From: Lactarius indigo
Lineage: Eukaryota > Basidiomycota > Agaricomycetes > Russulales > Russulaceae
Length of the DNA: 64,000 nucleotides
Assembly (NCBI GenBank): GCA_025766275.1
Contig: JAFKAC010000172.1
Coordinates: 1 to 64,000 of the forward strand
Direction of reading: 5' to 3'
The position numbers and the translations under genes are program-made. The notes under the pieces are model-generated. The model worked only from the letters and a program-made list of their open reading frames with translations, was not told where the DNA came from and ran no database searches. Every line of letters begins with the position of its first letter. Within the stretch, counting starts at the first letter, position 1. Below are positions 22,437-34,605 of this stretch, one piece after another.

Positions 22437-25400
22437 ACCCATCGGCCTGGGTGAGGGCAGTTAATTGTAACAGTGTAATCATGACTCGCTATCGTTCTAT
22501 GAGAGTTCCAGTATCGATTCGCACCAGTTACGCAATGGCCGACATACGAGCATTAGTCGATTCAGGAGCAACCCATTGCTTCATGAAACCCTCCTTCGCA
22601 AAAAGGATGGGACTAGGGACCAAATTACTCGACATCCCAAAGAAAATATGGAACATCGACAATACGGAAAATAAGTCGGGGCGTATCACCCATTATACAG
22701 ATGTTGATGTCCAAACTAAAGGCATTCATAAGGAGATCCGTTTCCTTATTACAGATATTGGAAACGAAGACATCGTACTAGGATATCCCTGGCTTGCCAT
22801 CTACGACCCGCATATCAAATGGTCGCAAGCGGCTATTCACGAAGACATGCTCCCTATCATTATTCGTTCCACCAATCCCTACGTCAAAACCACACCAATA
22901 GTGGCCGCAACCACCGTCCAAAACGATGACTATGAAGTTGTACACTCCTGTGTTATCACGGACGAACAACGACAACAATTTGAGGAAGGATGCAAAATTA
23001 GAGCCACGGCCACCGACCTCGCTATTGCCGCTCAACAATACACCACTAAAGCTGAGTTACCCCTAGAGTATCGCGAATTCGAACGTCTCTTCAGTGAAGA
23101 AGCGTCGGACAGGTTTCCACCCAGCAGGCCCTGGGATCATGCTATCGAGTTCAAACCAGGAACAGCCGATGCCATAGACTGCAAGATATACCCTATGACT
23201 CAAGAGGAAGACAAGAAATTACGCGAATGGATCGACGAGCAATTAAAGAAGGGGTATATACGACCTTCTAAGTCCCCATATGCGTCGTCCTTCTTCTTTA
23301 TCAAAAAGAAAGACGGTAAATTACGACCCGTCCAGGACTATCGAAAAATTAACGCGGTTACCATCCGCAACCAATATCCACTTCCCCTCATCTCCGATCT
23401 CATCACCGACCTCAGCAACGCCCACATCTACACGAAACTTGACGTTAGATGGGGCTACAACAACATACGTATCAAAGAGGGGGACGAAGAAAAGGCAGCG
23501 TTCAAAACGCGATACGGGTTATTCGAACCAACGGTGATGTTCTTCGGCTTAACGAACTCCCCTGCGACGTTCCAGACCATGATGAACTTCATCTTTAGAG
23601 ACGTTATCGCAAAACACGAAAAACGCGGCACAACTATTCGGGTCTACATGGATGACATCGGTATCGCCACGGGGCTTAACCACTCTCTACCCGACCACAT
23701 CGAAGCAGTCAAAGACGTTCTCCGCGTATCCGCGGAGCATGACCTGTATTATAAACTTGAGAAATGCCTCTTCCACTCCCCGCGTATGGATTACCTGGGG
23801 GTAATCCTTGAAAAGGGGGTGACACGCATGGACCCCGTCAAAATTTCGGGCATCAAAGACTGGCCTACGCCGACCAAAGTTAAGGACGTCCGCTCTTTCC
23901 TGGGTTTTTGCAATTTTTACCGACCATTCATACGAGGATTCGCAACCAAAGCACGACCTCTCAACAAACTCACACGAAAAGACACTGAGTGGCATTGGGG
24001 AACTGAAGAAGAGAAAGCGTTCCAAGACCTCAAAACCCTTGTCACTAGTGAACCTGTCCTCGCACACCCGGACCTTACCCAACAATTCGAACTAGAGGTC
24101 GACGCATCGGGATTTGCGACCGGAGCCGTTCTCCTACAACGCAAAGCAGACGGCAAACGACATCCCATCGGCTACTATTCATCCACTCTCAATGAAGCCG
24201 AGCGAAACTACGACATCTACGATCTTGAACTTTTAGCAATCGTCAAGGCCTTCCGCCACTGGAGACCCCTTCTAGCGGGCTCTCCTCACAAAATTAAAGT
24301 ATTCTCCGACCACCTCAATCTGCAATACTGGAAGTCACCTCAGAAAATTAGCAGACGTGTGGCTAGGGAAGTACTCGAACTCTCAGAATACGACTTTGAG
24401 ATTCATCACATTAAGGGAACTTCCAATGGACGCGCCGACGCACTGTCACGAAGGCCAGACTACGATCAAGGAGAAAACGACAACGAAGGGGTAACCGTGT
24501 TACCAGAAAACATCTTTGCACGCGCCACTACGCTGGAAGAACCACGACATCCACATTGGAGACCTGAGATCTTACCGGTTGAAATGACTCCAGAACATCC
24601 AATTTACGAGCAAGATACAGCTAAGTTGAAACCCTGGGTTGACGCTCACAAACTAAAAGATATTGAAGGAACGTGGTACAAAGATGGACGCCGAGTGGTC
24701 ACCGGCGGTATCCACGATAAACGCACCATCATCGCTGCGCACCACGACTCTCCTGTCTACGGTCACCCCGGCATTAAACGAACTCTCCAGCTCACTGAAC
24801 GGCATTACTGGTGGCCCCAAATGAAGAATGACATCACAGACTACGTCAAAGGCTGCGCAGAATGCCAGCGACACAAAGTCAACCTTCGCCCCATTAGGGC
24901 GCCCCTACAACCTATCTATCCGAAACCAGAAGCCCTGCCATTCGAGACTATTGCAGTGGACTTTATTACCAAACTCCCTATTTCTCGGGGATACGACTCT
25001 ATTTTAACGATAACAGATCACGATTGTACCAAAGCCGCCGTTTTTATCCCTTGCAACGAGGAAATAACGGCGGAGGGGACGGCTGCCCTGTACGTTTCTC
25101 ATGTCTTCCCACGATTCGGACTCCCCTCGCGCGTTATCAGTGATCGAGATCCCCGCTTCGCATCCAAGTTTATGCGGGAGATATGTAAAATCCTTGGCAT
25201 CAGCCAAAATATCTCAACCGCTTATCACCCCAGAACCGACGGCCAATCAGAACGGACGAACCAATGGCTAGAACAATACCTCCGCTTCTGGGTAAATGAG
25301 CGACAAGACGACTGGGTCCGCTATCTGCCCATGGCGGAATTCACGCACAACAATTGGCCTAACGAAACCACAAGGGAATCCCCCTTCTTCCTCCTATCTG

Positions 25401-26833
25401 GGTTCAATCCTCGCGCTGATTGGACCGATAGGCCTTCCCCTATCCCACAGGTGTCACTAAGACTTGACCAATTCAAGCAAGCACGGCAACGCGCCTTTTC
25501 TTGCATGCTCCGGGCGCAAAAGTCATGGGTCAAGCACAAAGACACGCCCAGATTCAAGGAAGGAGACCTCGTGTGGCTAGAAGGACGCCACTTACGCACT
25601 CATCAACCAACCGCAAAACTAGCTGCAAAGCGCCATGGACCATTTAAGGTCATCCAGGTGATGTCTCCTGTCAACTATCGCCTTGAACTTCCCACGCAGT
25701 GGAGCATCCACGATGTTTTCCACATAGATCTTCTCACACCTTATCGTGAGACACCCACGCACGGACCAAATTATCAGCGCCCACCACCTGATTTGGTTGA
25801 TAACGAAGAAGAATATGAGGTCGAGAAGATTCTAGACTCTCGGCGGTTCGGCAGAAGACGTCGGCTCCAATACCTTGTCAAATGGAAGGGCTATCCAGAC
25901 TCAGACAATCAATGGATAGATAAGGATGACGTATTTGCCGATGAAGCCGTTCGGAACTTCAAACATTCAAACCCCGACAGAGAGACGCATATAAGGATGG
26001 CATTCTGTCGTGATAAGTCCCCATCTCCCATTCACTCCATGCCCTCCACTCGACGCAATGACCAGCTCGCACTCCTCTCTACCCTCGTCAACGACTCCTC
26101 CGCCACGCTTGTTGACCCCGACACCACCAACAACACCGCAACCACTGGAGTTGCAGTTGGAGGCCGTACCCCCATGCAGCATGAGGAAGACGGCCCTATC
26201 ACTAGTGAAGAACTGCACCAGACACTGCAACGATTCCCTATGCCCGTACAGGGAACTCTCGACGACGATCCAGCAGCAACTCAACCAGCACCTCCGCAAC
26301 CAATGTACGCCCTTACAAACCCCGATACCGGTGAGCCCGAAGTTTTCCTCACCGAGGACGAGCTCTTTCGGCTTCAAGCAGCTGTCCCGCGCGGTGAAAC
26401 CGCCCGACGCCATGAAGAAGTACGAACAAGAATGGAAGGAGACGGCGGCGCGGTGGCAGCGGGAGCAACTGCATATCGCCGCCTGCCGACGCCGAATGAT
26501 GAAGGAGCGGAAGGAGTACTGGACGAAGATGAGGATGAAGACGAACTTAGAGACCACTACCCCATCAGGCACGCATTCCTTAACCATGAATTCTACGCTG
26601 AAGATCCAGCCGCCACTCCCTACCTCGTCGACGCAGCGGGGGGGCCTCTACACAGAGGACGAGTCGCCGTGGCACAAGCGGCTCGTTATACACCAATGGG
26701 CGAACGAGACCCCGCAACCAGGGCCGTCGTCCCTGAGGGGTTCCGGGTCAATCGAGGACCCGATTACATTCCGTTCCCGATCAAGCTCCCCAACGGACCG
26801 ACGGTACAAGCCTCCCACGTACAGGTTATCTGA
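22425..26833 (+). CDS. pol: E2 pol polyprotein
   Basis: Open from the frameshift site to TGA at 26831-26833. Protease LVDSGATHCF, RT VYMDDIGIAT, RNase H LEVDASGFATGAVLL, integrase zinc region (HGHPGIKR-like YGHPGIKR ... CAECQRHK), integrase core Asp/Asp/Glu in VDFITKLP, ISDRDPRF and QSERTNQW, and a chromodomain (EYEVEKIL, YLVKWKGYPDSDNQW). All key residues are present. After the chromodomain an extension runs to the TGA. The following 127 codons stay open in the same frame to 27214 and match the end of E3 Pol (GKPLYATPH, DSLYRLERAN). The TGA therefore truncates Pol relative to E3, or is read through. Confidence 0.93.
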
Positions 26834-26861
26834 GGAGGAGACCCCTTCGTACTCGGACTAG
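26010..26861 (+). CDS. E2 overlapping reading frame in pol extension
   Basis: A +1-frame stretch with an ATG near its start. Its core reads YEQEWKETAARWQREQL and RRMMKERKEYWTKM and its end LRGSGSIEDPITF, aligning with the same-position frames of E1 and E3 although the DNA has diverged. Function unknown. Confidence 0.45.
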   Translation: MISPHLPFTPCPPLDAMTSSHSSLPSSTTPPPRLLTPTPPTTPQPLELQLEAVPPCSMRKTALSLVKNCTRHCNDSLCPYRELSTTIQQQLNQHLRNQCTPLQTPIPVSPKFSSPRTSSFGFKQLSRAVKPPDAMKKYEQEWKETAARWQREQLHIAACRRRMMKERKEYWTKMRMKTNLETTTPSGTHSLTMNSTLKIQPPLPTSSTQRGGLYTEDESPWHKRLVIHQWANETPQPGPSSLRGSGSIEDPITFRSRSSSPTDRRYKPPTYRLSEEETPSYSD

Positions 26862-27214
26862 CTCCAGGGTCGGGCTTCCTTTACGGTAAACCCCTCTACG
26901 CCACTCCTCACCTCCCCAAGAACAACCGCGCATTCATCCCCCACGAGGAGTACTTTATGCTCCGTGACCGACACCCCACCGACCTACTACTAATGCGCAT
27001 TGGGGATGTCACACTCACTCAGGAACTATGCCGGTTCCGGCAGTTTGCCTTTGCCGAGGACCAGTTAGAGAAGCGCATTCGGCAATTGCAGATGGAGAGG
27101 GAGATGGTGACGGCGGACAAAAAGGACAGTCTTTACCGTTTGGAGCGTGCTAACATATTGGCAAGGATGGAAGATGAAGCAGAACGGATGAGGCAGGAAT
27201 CGGTGGCGGATTAG
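26834..27214 (+). CDS. E2 pol terminal segment beyond in-frame TGA
   Basis: In-frame continuation of E2 pol, about 126 codons, similar to the last part of E3 Pol and predicted to be helical (EDQLEKRIRQLQMEREMV). An internal ATG is at 26957. It may be reached only by readthrough or may be dead sequence. Confidence 0.5.
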   Translation, partial: GGDPFVLGLAPGSGFLYGKPLYATPHLPKNNRAFIPHEEYFMLRDRHPTDLLLMRIGDVTLTQELCRFRQFAFAEDQLEKRIRQLQMEREMVTADKKDSLYRLERANILARMEDEAERMRQESVAD

Positions 27215-27246
27215 TGAGGTGGGCCTCACTCCTGAAAAGGGGGTGA
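27213..27246 (+). promoter_or_regulatory. E2 stem-loop and polypurine tract
   Basis: AGTGAGG, loop TGGG, CCTCACT (27213-27230) forms a perfect 7-bp stem just after the final stop. The polypurine tract follows at 27235-27246 and abuts the 3' LTR. Confidence 0.65.
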
Positions 27247-27755
27247 TGTTACGATACGGACTTGGTGACTCATTATACACGACTCATGACCGGTTATGAC
27301 TACGGTCCGGTATCAGTATTAGTCATGGACTCTTACATCGCATCAGTCAGCATAGTAGTTCGCATGTGATTGTGACTCATGTATGACTCATTCCTAGGAT
27401 AGCCGTACTAGGGTTCGAGCTAGTTACGCTATTGGTTATTTACTGTTCCAGCGGCGCTTTAAAGCCCGCGCGTATCTGTATAAATAGTCGACTCGGAAGA
27501 CCAAGAGTCTCCATCTTGGTCTTCTTCAATCCACCACTTGACTCGTCCTCTATTTGCCTTAGTCTCGGACTAAGTGTGCTTTCACTTGTATCCATCTATC
27601 GGATACTCCTTCTTCACCTTTAGCTGCAGCGTGCGCCTGAGTGCCCCTGTTCAGCTCGCGTTGGGTTGACACGTGATCCCCATTCGCTTACCTTTCGCTA
27701 AGTCGATTACGCCTCTCTCAAGTCCAAGTCGGACTGACGCCGGTGGAGCGTAACA
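27247..27755 (+). repeat. E2 3' LTR
   Basis: 509 bp, near-identical to the 5' LTR. Its own promoter (predicted start 27513) points into the TET/JBP gene, whose first ATG is at 27807. Confidence 0.95.
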
Positions 27756-27806
27756 GCATGTATCGGCAGCTAATCATCTTCATTCAAGTCCCTTGACGCT
27801 GGGGAA

Positions 27807-29101
27807 ATGCAGGCTTTCCAGCTCCCTCAGACGTGCACACTCTCCCCTCTGAGTCTGTCCCATCTCTGTGCCGAATACCTCCGTGCTCAGTTCCAATACA
27901 AGTTAAACCAGCGCTCCTCTCAGCCAATCAGCGTTGCTAAGGCACCACGAGCTCCCTTGATGCTGCCGGTGCCTCTAATTTCAGAGCTGGATCGAATTGC
28001 ACTCACTCTGGTGGATGCATTCATGAACCGTGGTTAGTGACACAGACTGGGCACTCAGACATATATCCTGAGACAATCCAAGCAGTGCAGATAAACTGGG
28101 ATATTACACGTTATGCAGATAAGCTCCCAATGAAGCCAAACAATCCAGGAACCCAGGTGTCCAAGCAGAAAGAGGCCAGCCTGAAGAGGCAATATCCTCC
28201 GCTGGAGGGTACGGCAGCTGCCCTTACCATTTCAAGGCCCTGCATTGTCATTGACAACCAAGGAATGATATTGGCATGGCATCTTCCTGGAATCTTGAAT
28301 GATTCTCGGCAGGTAAGTTTACTCACCTTGTCCGATCACCGCATCAAATATAATGTATTTTAGGGTGAAATGATGGCAGCAACAGAGAAGCTACATTTTT
28401 TGTTGAGCAAGCGTCAAAGTAGCACATCTTGGCGTGTTGATCCAGAAATATTTCCTTCAGGGCTAGAGGGCCTTCAGGGGGTGATCAACATATCACCTGC
28501 ATGGTTCCAACAAGGACATGAGGTGAATTTTCTCTACCAGTAATGTTTTATCATTCAGCAGCTGATTTCAATTGAGATGGTACAACCACACCCCCAGGTC
28601 GGTGCGGCTTTGAGAAAGCCAGCTGTCTTGGACTGGCTAGATTGCATCACTCAATCCAATTCAATATTGAGTGCAATCCTGGCTGTCATTCATCCGGAGC
28701 TTTATAATACCGGTCAGGATACCTTCAAACGGCTAAGAGAATGTGCCGAGATCCAGCCACAGGATGTCCTCCGTCAATGGACATCCGTTTTCAACGGCGT
28801 CTCTGTCATTTGTAATCGCCTCACGCCGCCACATCGGGACGGAAATTCCAGGAAACAATGGTATGATTTGCTGGCGTCTGTTGGGCGCTACCGAAATTGC
28901 AATTTGAGGCTGCCGGGAATTGGACTCTCGCTGGAGTATGGTCCTGGTTCAGTAGTTGGCCTGTTAGGGGGGACGCTGGAGCATGAAGTGCACAATTTTG
29001 AAGGAGAAAGAGTATGCTACGCATACTTCATGAGGGATAGAGTACATGAGTGGGCAGGGGTTCCAGGGAATTCTTGGATGAACATAGCCCACTATCAGTA
29101 A
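27807..29101 (+). CDS. TET/JBP-family 2-oxoglutarate/Fe(II) dioxygenase
   Basis: Predicted nucleic-acid base oxygenase; the family oxidises 5-methylcytosine or thymine in DNA using 2-oxoglutarate and iron. Exons 28037-28312, 28364-28522 and 28598-29101 join in frame with GT/AG introns. Upstream sense sequence from ATG 27807 to 28034 (helical) is probably an earlier exon whose junction I could not fix. Recognised elements are IVIDNQGMILAWHLPGIL, ISPAWFQQGHE, then the core PPHRDGNSRKQWYDLL with the iron-binding H-x-D at 28832-28840, GIGLSLEYGPGSVVGLLGG, the distal His in LEHEV, and the 2-oxoglutarate Arg in GERVCYAYFMRD. All iron and co-substrate residues are present. Basidiomycete TET/JBP genes are known to be linked to KDZ transposases, as here (KDZ starts at 30364). 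Activity is inferred. Confidence 0.8.
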
Positions 29102-30363
29102 CATAGCGACTGTCAAAGCTTTCTCCTATATATCTTTTCTTGACTTAGCAAGGCCAGAATTCGATACCACTAGCAATGGGAATCAGTGTAATAGGGCATG
29201 GCTATTATGGTATATCTATGATTTCGGCAGCTCACTGTCGGTGCAAGGTTTCACAAATACAAAGAAATATTGTTATTTTTGCGGCAGCTCACCAAACGTC
29301 TTGAACAGAAATGGTGATCCATAGTAAATTACAATCCCTCTCTATGAAAAATCTCTCTCAGCTCCCTCTCCTGAGCTGCCAGACAACACTCTATTTGGGG
29401 CATTACCAATGACATCTCATTCATTGGCTAGCTACTAACATCAGACCTGGGTGATGCTATGATATAGGGAAGATGTAGTTTCTGGATCTTCCTCCTTAAC
29501 AGATACCCTTATCGCTGCAGGATCTGAGCTCTACACTGCTAGGAAACTACATCAGCATATTTGGGCATACCCCCCATGGTGGATCCATGGCTTCGGTAGC
29601 TCATTTGTTAGTACGATATTTTGCAGATACAACATTATATTGTTTTTCGGTAGATCAGTAAATGTCTCTGGAGCGATAATTCCTGGTAATTGTCCCTCAG
29701 CCAAGTCAAACTGTTTGCCATCTTAATGGGGTGTACTCATGTCACACTCCTAGAGACCATACTATCGAGCCTTGTCTCAATCACAAGAGAAATATCTTGT
29801 TTTTTGTCAAGACAGATGGCATCTGTGTTATCTCTGTGTTATATTGCCGAGGCTGCCGAGATGGTAATATGGTCTAGTACACTTTCGGTAGCTACCAATC
29901 AACCAAATGGTAGAAACCCTAAAATAATGACAGACACCGCTGCCAGGTACCTTGAGAAGGCACACTTTTGCATAAACAGAACTGTTGACCCCAAATTTGT
30001 GCTTCACAGTTGAGGATGAACGAAGCAACATGCTATCAAAGGGTATCTCATGTCATATACAATAGATAAAATATGTGCTACATGAGAGAACAGCCTGAAG
30101 TGGTTTAAGTAGTTGCCGATAGTAGTGTAAGTGACCACAGGTCCAGTCCAGTCCAGTTTAACAGCACAAAGTGGTTTGATTGGCTGCCAAACCTGGTTTA
30201 TCTAAGCTACCAACAGTAGCGTGAGTGACCACAGGTCAAGTCCGGACCGCAAAATCCACAGACGCAATACCCAGCCAGCCAAAGCTGCCGACAGGTTAAT
30301 TGGAGGCGCTGCTTCTTCAGGGACATATACTGCAACACACGACACATCCATTCTTAGTTTCCC
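29102..30363. other. AT-rich spacer with diverged duplications
   Basis: No supported gene. A block near 29215-29310 (TCGGCAGCTCA, then GTTTCACAAATAC, then ATTGTTATTTTTG) recurs in diverged form near 29580-29680. A direct repeat of AGTGACCACAGGTC occurs near 30130 and 30222. TCGGCAGC/GCTGCCGA words are frequent. The right end is the KDZ promoter. Confidence 0.5.
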
Positions 30364-33300
30364 ATGGCACGCAAGGGTGTGAAGGCATCCAAATTCCTCC
30401 ACAGAAAGTCTAAGGCTAAGGTGATTGAGTGGGTGTCCCGAGAAGGCTCCCGAGGAACCAGAAATATCCCGGTAGAAGTAGGCACCTCAACAAATCTGCC
30501 GACACCAAGACAAGATGCTGGCAGAATGGAGATAGACAACCATGGGGCAATATTGGATGAAACCGACCCTGCGTCCATGGATGTTGATGAGACAATCTGG
30601 ATAGAGGAGCCATTCATACCTGAACAGACGAGAGTGGGTTTGCATCCATGCCCTTCTCCAATAGTATTTTACATGTTCTCCCAGTCCCAGCACATATACA
30701 TGGAAGAATTTATTCCTAGGATTGGCCCCTACTTGCGTTGCCTCCTCAACTCTGAGGGTGTCCCAGCTATGACAATGTGCCAGGGCTGCATGTCTGCCCC
30801 ATTTGAGTGGAGATGTACCGACTGCTTCCCTGCTCTGGTGCTCTGCAAGGAGTGCTGCCGAAAATCACATAACCGGCTTCCGTTCCACAGGGTTCAGAAG
30901 TGGACAGGGAAATACTTCATGCCGTCGTGGTTGCGGGAGGTTGGGATATGCTTGCGTCTTGGGCACTCTGGGGATTTGTGCCCAATTCAAAGTGTGCGTT
31001 GCCAACCCTTTTATTTTTTAAATCTCATTCCAAAAAATACAGTCACAGAGGTGCTATGATGCCGACAAAGACTGCCAGGTCAGTAGCCACAGAGAGTATC
31101 ATGCAGCTGCCGACCTTGGCTTCGACAGTCCAAAACCTGGGCGTCATGATAAAGAGGGAAATCAAATAATAACTGTCATTGATAGGTCTGGAATCCACGA
31201 GATTGGCGTCAGCTGGTGCTTCTGCCCTGAAGCTCCTGAGCACGACATGCAGTTGATGATGGCAGGGCTCTTTCCAGCCACATTTCGCAACCCAAAGACA
31301 GCATTTACCTTCCGGGTGCTAGAAGACTTCCATTTGGACAATCTTGAATGCAAGACGACTCCAAGCCAATTTTTCAGTCGCCTAAGGAGACTCACAAATG
31401 ATGAGTTTCCAAATTCAGTGCCGGTAAGAGAACTTAGCACATCTGCCGATAGCAGACTAATCGGCAGCTTTAGGACCAATATCGGGAGCTGCTGAGGGTC
31501 TCCCGGCAGTGGAGAGTACTCATTTCCCGGAAGAGATTCGGTTTCGGGTATGGGGAGAATGAAGAACAGAAGCCGGGATCAACAGCTATATTCTGTGCTT
31601 TGTGTGCACAACCTGGAATCAACCTCCCCGAGGATTGGAGAGAGTTTGAAAATAGGTGTGTCAATAGTCTTCGGTACCTAGTAACTGCCAACATATTACT
31701 TTAGCAAAACCCTTTTCATGCGGGGCTTCATGATGGATGGGAACTTCCAGGCAGAGCACATGAAGATGAGGAATCCCGAGAATGACATTCCACTCTCTGA
31801 AGGTACAGGATTCATGGTCAGTCAAAAGTCATATGAATTGCACCTGAAATCGGCAGTTGAGAGGCGGCAGGTAAGCACTATCTCTGGTATTTCGGCAGGG
31901 GAGGGTTGACACTTGAGCAGAGATCGACATGCCATGACCACCGTGCAGTAAATAATGTAAACAAGCACGGCGGACACCTTGAATCGACTGGAATTGGTGC
32001 CACTGCGTGCATTCATGGGGCTTTTGTGCCCGATTCTGTTGTTGACTTTCAAAAGGGAGAAGCGTGAGTTCTTATATCTATCTGCATACAATGAGTGAAA
32101 ATCAACCCTCCAAAAGCCAGAAGAATATGGACTATTCCATATTCAAGGCCCTAAACTTCAATATGGAGGGGATAGAGGCCGCCCTCATCTGCTATGATGT
32201 CATGTGTCAATGGAGTGTTCATATGAAGGAGAGGGTTATCGGCAGCAACTATCTCAAACTTCCTGACGGCCTGGAGCTCAGGTTGGGCATTGGTCTTTTT
32301 CATATCCATGGGCATCAAGATACCTGCCTAGCTAGGTATTCGCCCAGCTTCATCAAAGGAGGCCGACAAATAGATGGCGAGACCATCGAAACACTTTGGG
32401 CTCCACTCAATGAGATCTCCAGAAGTACGAGGGGGATGTCAACATCGCATCGCAGGGAGGTCATAGATGACCATATGAATGACTCAAATTGGAAGAAGCT
32501 TATTGACCTAGGCAAGTTCCCTCCTACAGATACCACATCAGTGCTTACGTGGGTTGGGTAGTCAATGCTGTGTCTAGACACTACTGAAAGGCACTTTCGG
32601 GAGCCACAATCAGCACGGCAGCATTTGAGTCCATAAATGTATCGGCAAGTACGGAGAGTGTTGAGGCTTGGAGCACCGAAGAGGAGTATGCACAAAGGGA
32701 GTGAGGTCATGACGTCAAAGTCATGGACATCTATGACATCAAGAGGAAACAATGTGGGTACAATTACTCTATGATATGTTTGCCTGACATCAGGTTTCAG
32801 TCCCATCGCGTGCAGAGATACTTCTTGAATTGACACAGAAGGAGACTGAGGGCTCTAGCCATAAGGGACATGCTGTATGGCTTAGCAGTGGATTGAAGAT
32901 TCAGGAGTCACAGTAGGATTCTCGGCACCTTCTCCAGTGAGACATCTGATCGTGATTTCACAAAAAACATAGGTTATCCCTTCAAGCACTGGTGAGGAAG
33001 ATTGGATCCCATCCAACACCAGATCAACAGAGGGATATTACCTTGAAGCGTGCCCGACTCCAAGAAAGAGTTGACGCATTCCAAAAGCAGGCAGCTAACA
33101 TTCTTCAAGACCCCCACGACAGCGGAGATGACTACTGGGACAATGCCCCAAGAAGAGAAACCTATATTGGTGTAGAATTTGATGGCACTGATGAAGGAGA
33201 AGACAATGAGGATTGCACTTCATCTGCCGAAGAACATGATCAAATGGAGTTTCCAGGAAATTGCTCTACCAATGGCAGTGTGGATGCAGAGTATATCTCG

Positions 33301-34107
33301 TTGCATCTTCCTTCACATCTTGGACGTGACTGGTGTGATGGAAATTCTGCCGAAGCCCTGGCGAAGGCAGAAATACATCTACGGGAGGGACAACTGAACG
33401 ATTCCCTACATCACATTCACATCTCCCTAGGCCACAAATCTTATCTGTTCAGACAGGATGTTCGTCTGGCACGTACACAAAGACTCAAAACACGCGCTTG
33501 GGCAGAAGTACATGCTGCCGAGTCAACAGTTCAGCATCATGCCCGGGTGTATATTCGTGCCCGGCAGGCAATGGTAAACCTTGGAGCCGGCACCTCTCTC
33601 CTTGATTGATACAAAGTCTTGAGGCGCCAGGACTTGAGTGTCAAGACAAGTGTAATTGCCCCTCATGTACGTGGCCAGCGGAATAAATCATTGCCCTGGT
33701 TTTGGACAATGGACATTCAGAGAGATGCCGACATTGGGGAATGGATGGAAGACTGTGCGTAGCTCTCTGTTCACACACACTCAAACAATATAACGCTCTA
33801 TACAGTCTACCGAGTACATTGGCTTCGGGCAAAAGCTCAAAAGATGCGATGGATAGAAGAACTTCAGTGTCTTCAAGTTGAGATGGAGTCCGCTGTCAGG
33901 TTTTTTAGGCATCAAGAGCAATTTTGGCAAGCAAAGCAGGAGCTCCTTGAGCCCCAGTCACAGTCAGGGCATGCTGCGTGGGCAGCCAAACAGAGTGCAA
34001 TGTGGTGCTCGATGGCTATTCAGGCAGAGTCCAGGTTTACTGCTTTACTCAGGAGTAATCCGCCTCCTGAGTTTGCTAAAGTTCTACGGCTGCAACCAAG
34101 TAGATGA
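30364..34107 (+). pseudogene. KDZ (Kyakuja-Dileera-Zisupton) transposase with CxC2 cluster
   Basis: DDE-type DNA transposase of the KDZ class. Exon 1 (from ATG 30364) carries the N-terminal CxC2 zinc cluster: CQGCMSAPFEWRCTDC, LCKECCRKSHNRLPFHRVQ, WTGKYFMPSWL. Later sense segments include GIHEIGVSWCFCPEA and FPATFRNPKTAFTFRVLEDF (31190-31330), the first catalytic Asp in FMMDGNFQAEHMKM (about 31730), the second in ICYDVMCQWSVHM (about 32190), then FHIHGHQDTCLARY and GRQIDGETIETLWAPLNEIS (about 32300-32430) with the Glu. The C-terminus is helical. In-frame TGA codons interrupt coherent coding at 32585-32587, 32702-32704 and 33607-33609. The copy is probably dead unless these are spliced out or read through. 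Introns are short and not all resolved. It lies downstream of the TET/JBP gene in the same orientation. Confidence 0.85.
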
Positions 34108-34605
34108 GTTTAATAACTTTCGCATAGCGCTGCCAATTAGCTATCGGTAGTCAGTGGGAGCTTAAAACTACAATTCCTTTAGAAATAAATCTGTTTCATT
34201 CCCTCATTTACAATTAGGCCTGCTATATAGTCTCCAACGGAAAGTCAGAGTTATCTCTATAAAGGGAAACAGATTGGATGTTTTGCTTCACTGCAGCTAG
34301 CCATGAGTCACCGGTAGGTGTTTGTGGCTTGGGCTGCCAGTGGAGGGTCTCTGCTAACGACATTCTATTAGCACATAGCTGGCGGGAGGGCTGCCGATAT
34401 ATGGGCTTGTGACAGGCATGTGCCACAGGCATTTCCTCACACAAGCAACAGAAACTTCAAATGGAGATGTCTCGGAGTCATGTGCATGATGCAGCATGGG
34501 CGTATACTCACTTAAGATCATCAGCACTCATCGGCAGCTCCCGAAGGCAGCTTCTTAAGCATAGAGATTCCATTCCATTTGCGCATCAATTCACATCCGC
34601 ATACC

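Larger units (their letters stand above)
19934..27755 (+). mobile_element. E2: Ty3/Gypsy chromodomain LTR retrotransposon
   Basis: 7,822 bp with 509-bp LTRs differing at one site by eye (CTCAGAAG on the left, CTCGGAAG on the right). The target duplication is a perfect GCATG (19929-19933 and 27756-27760). Gag and the catalytic part of pol are uninterrupted. The element is diverged in sequence from E1 and E3 but keeps the same plan: self-priming site at 20445-20455, GUG-started gag, GGGTTTT shift at 22418-22424, overlapping frame, and polypurine tract at 27235-27246. It sits between two divergent host genes. Confidence 0.96.

Noticed and set aside
29690..30013. 107-codon plus-strand frame
   Set aside because: AT-rich spacer, no conserved motif; TCGGCAG-type words and repeats account for the sequence.
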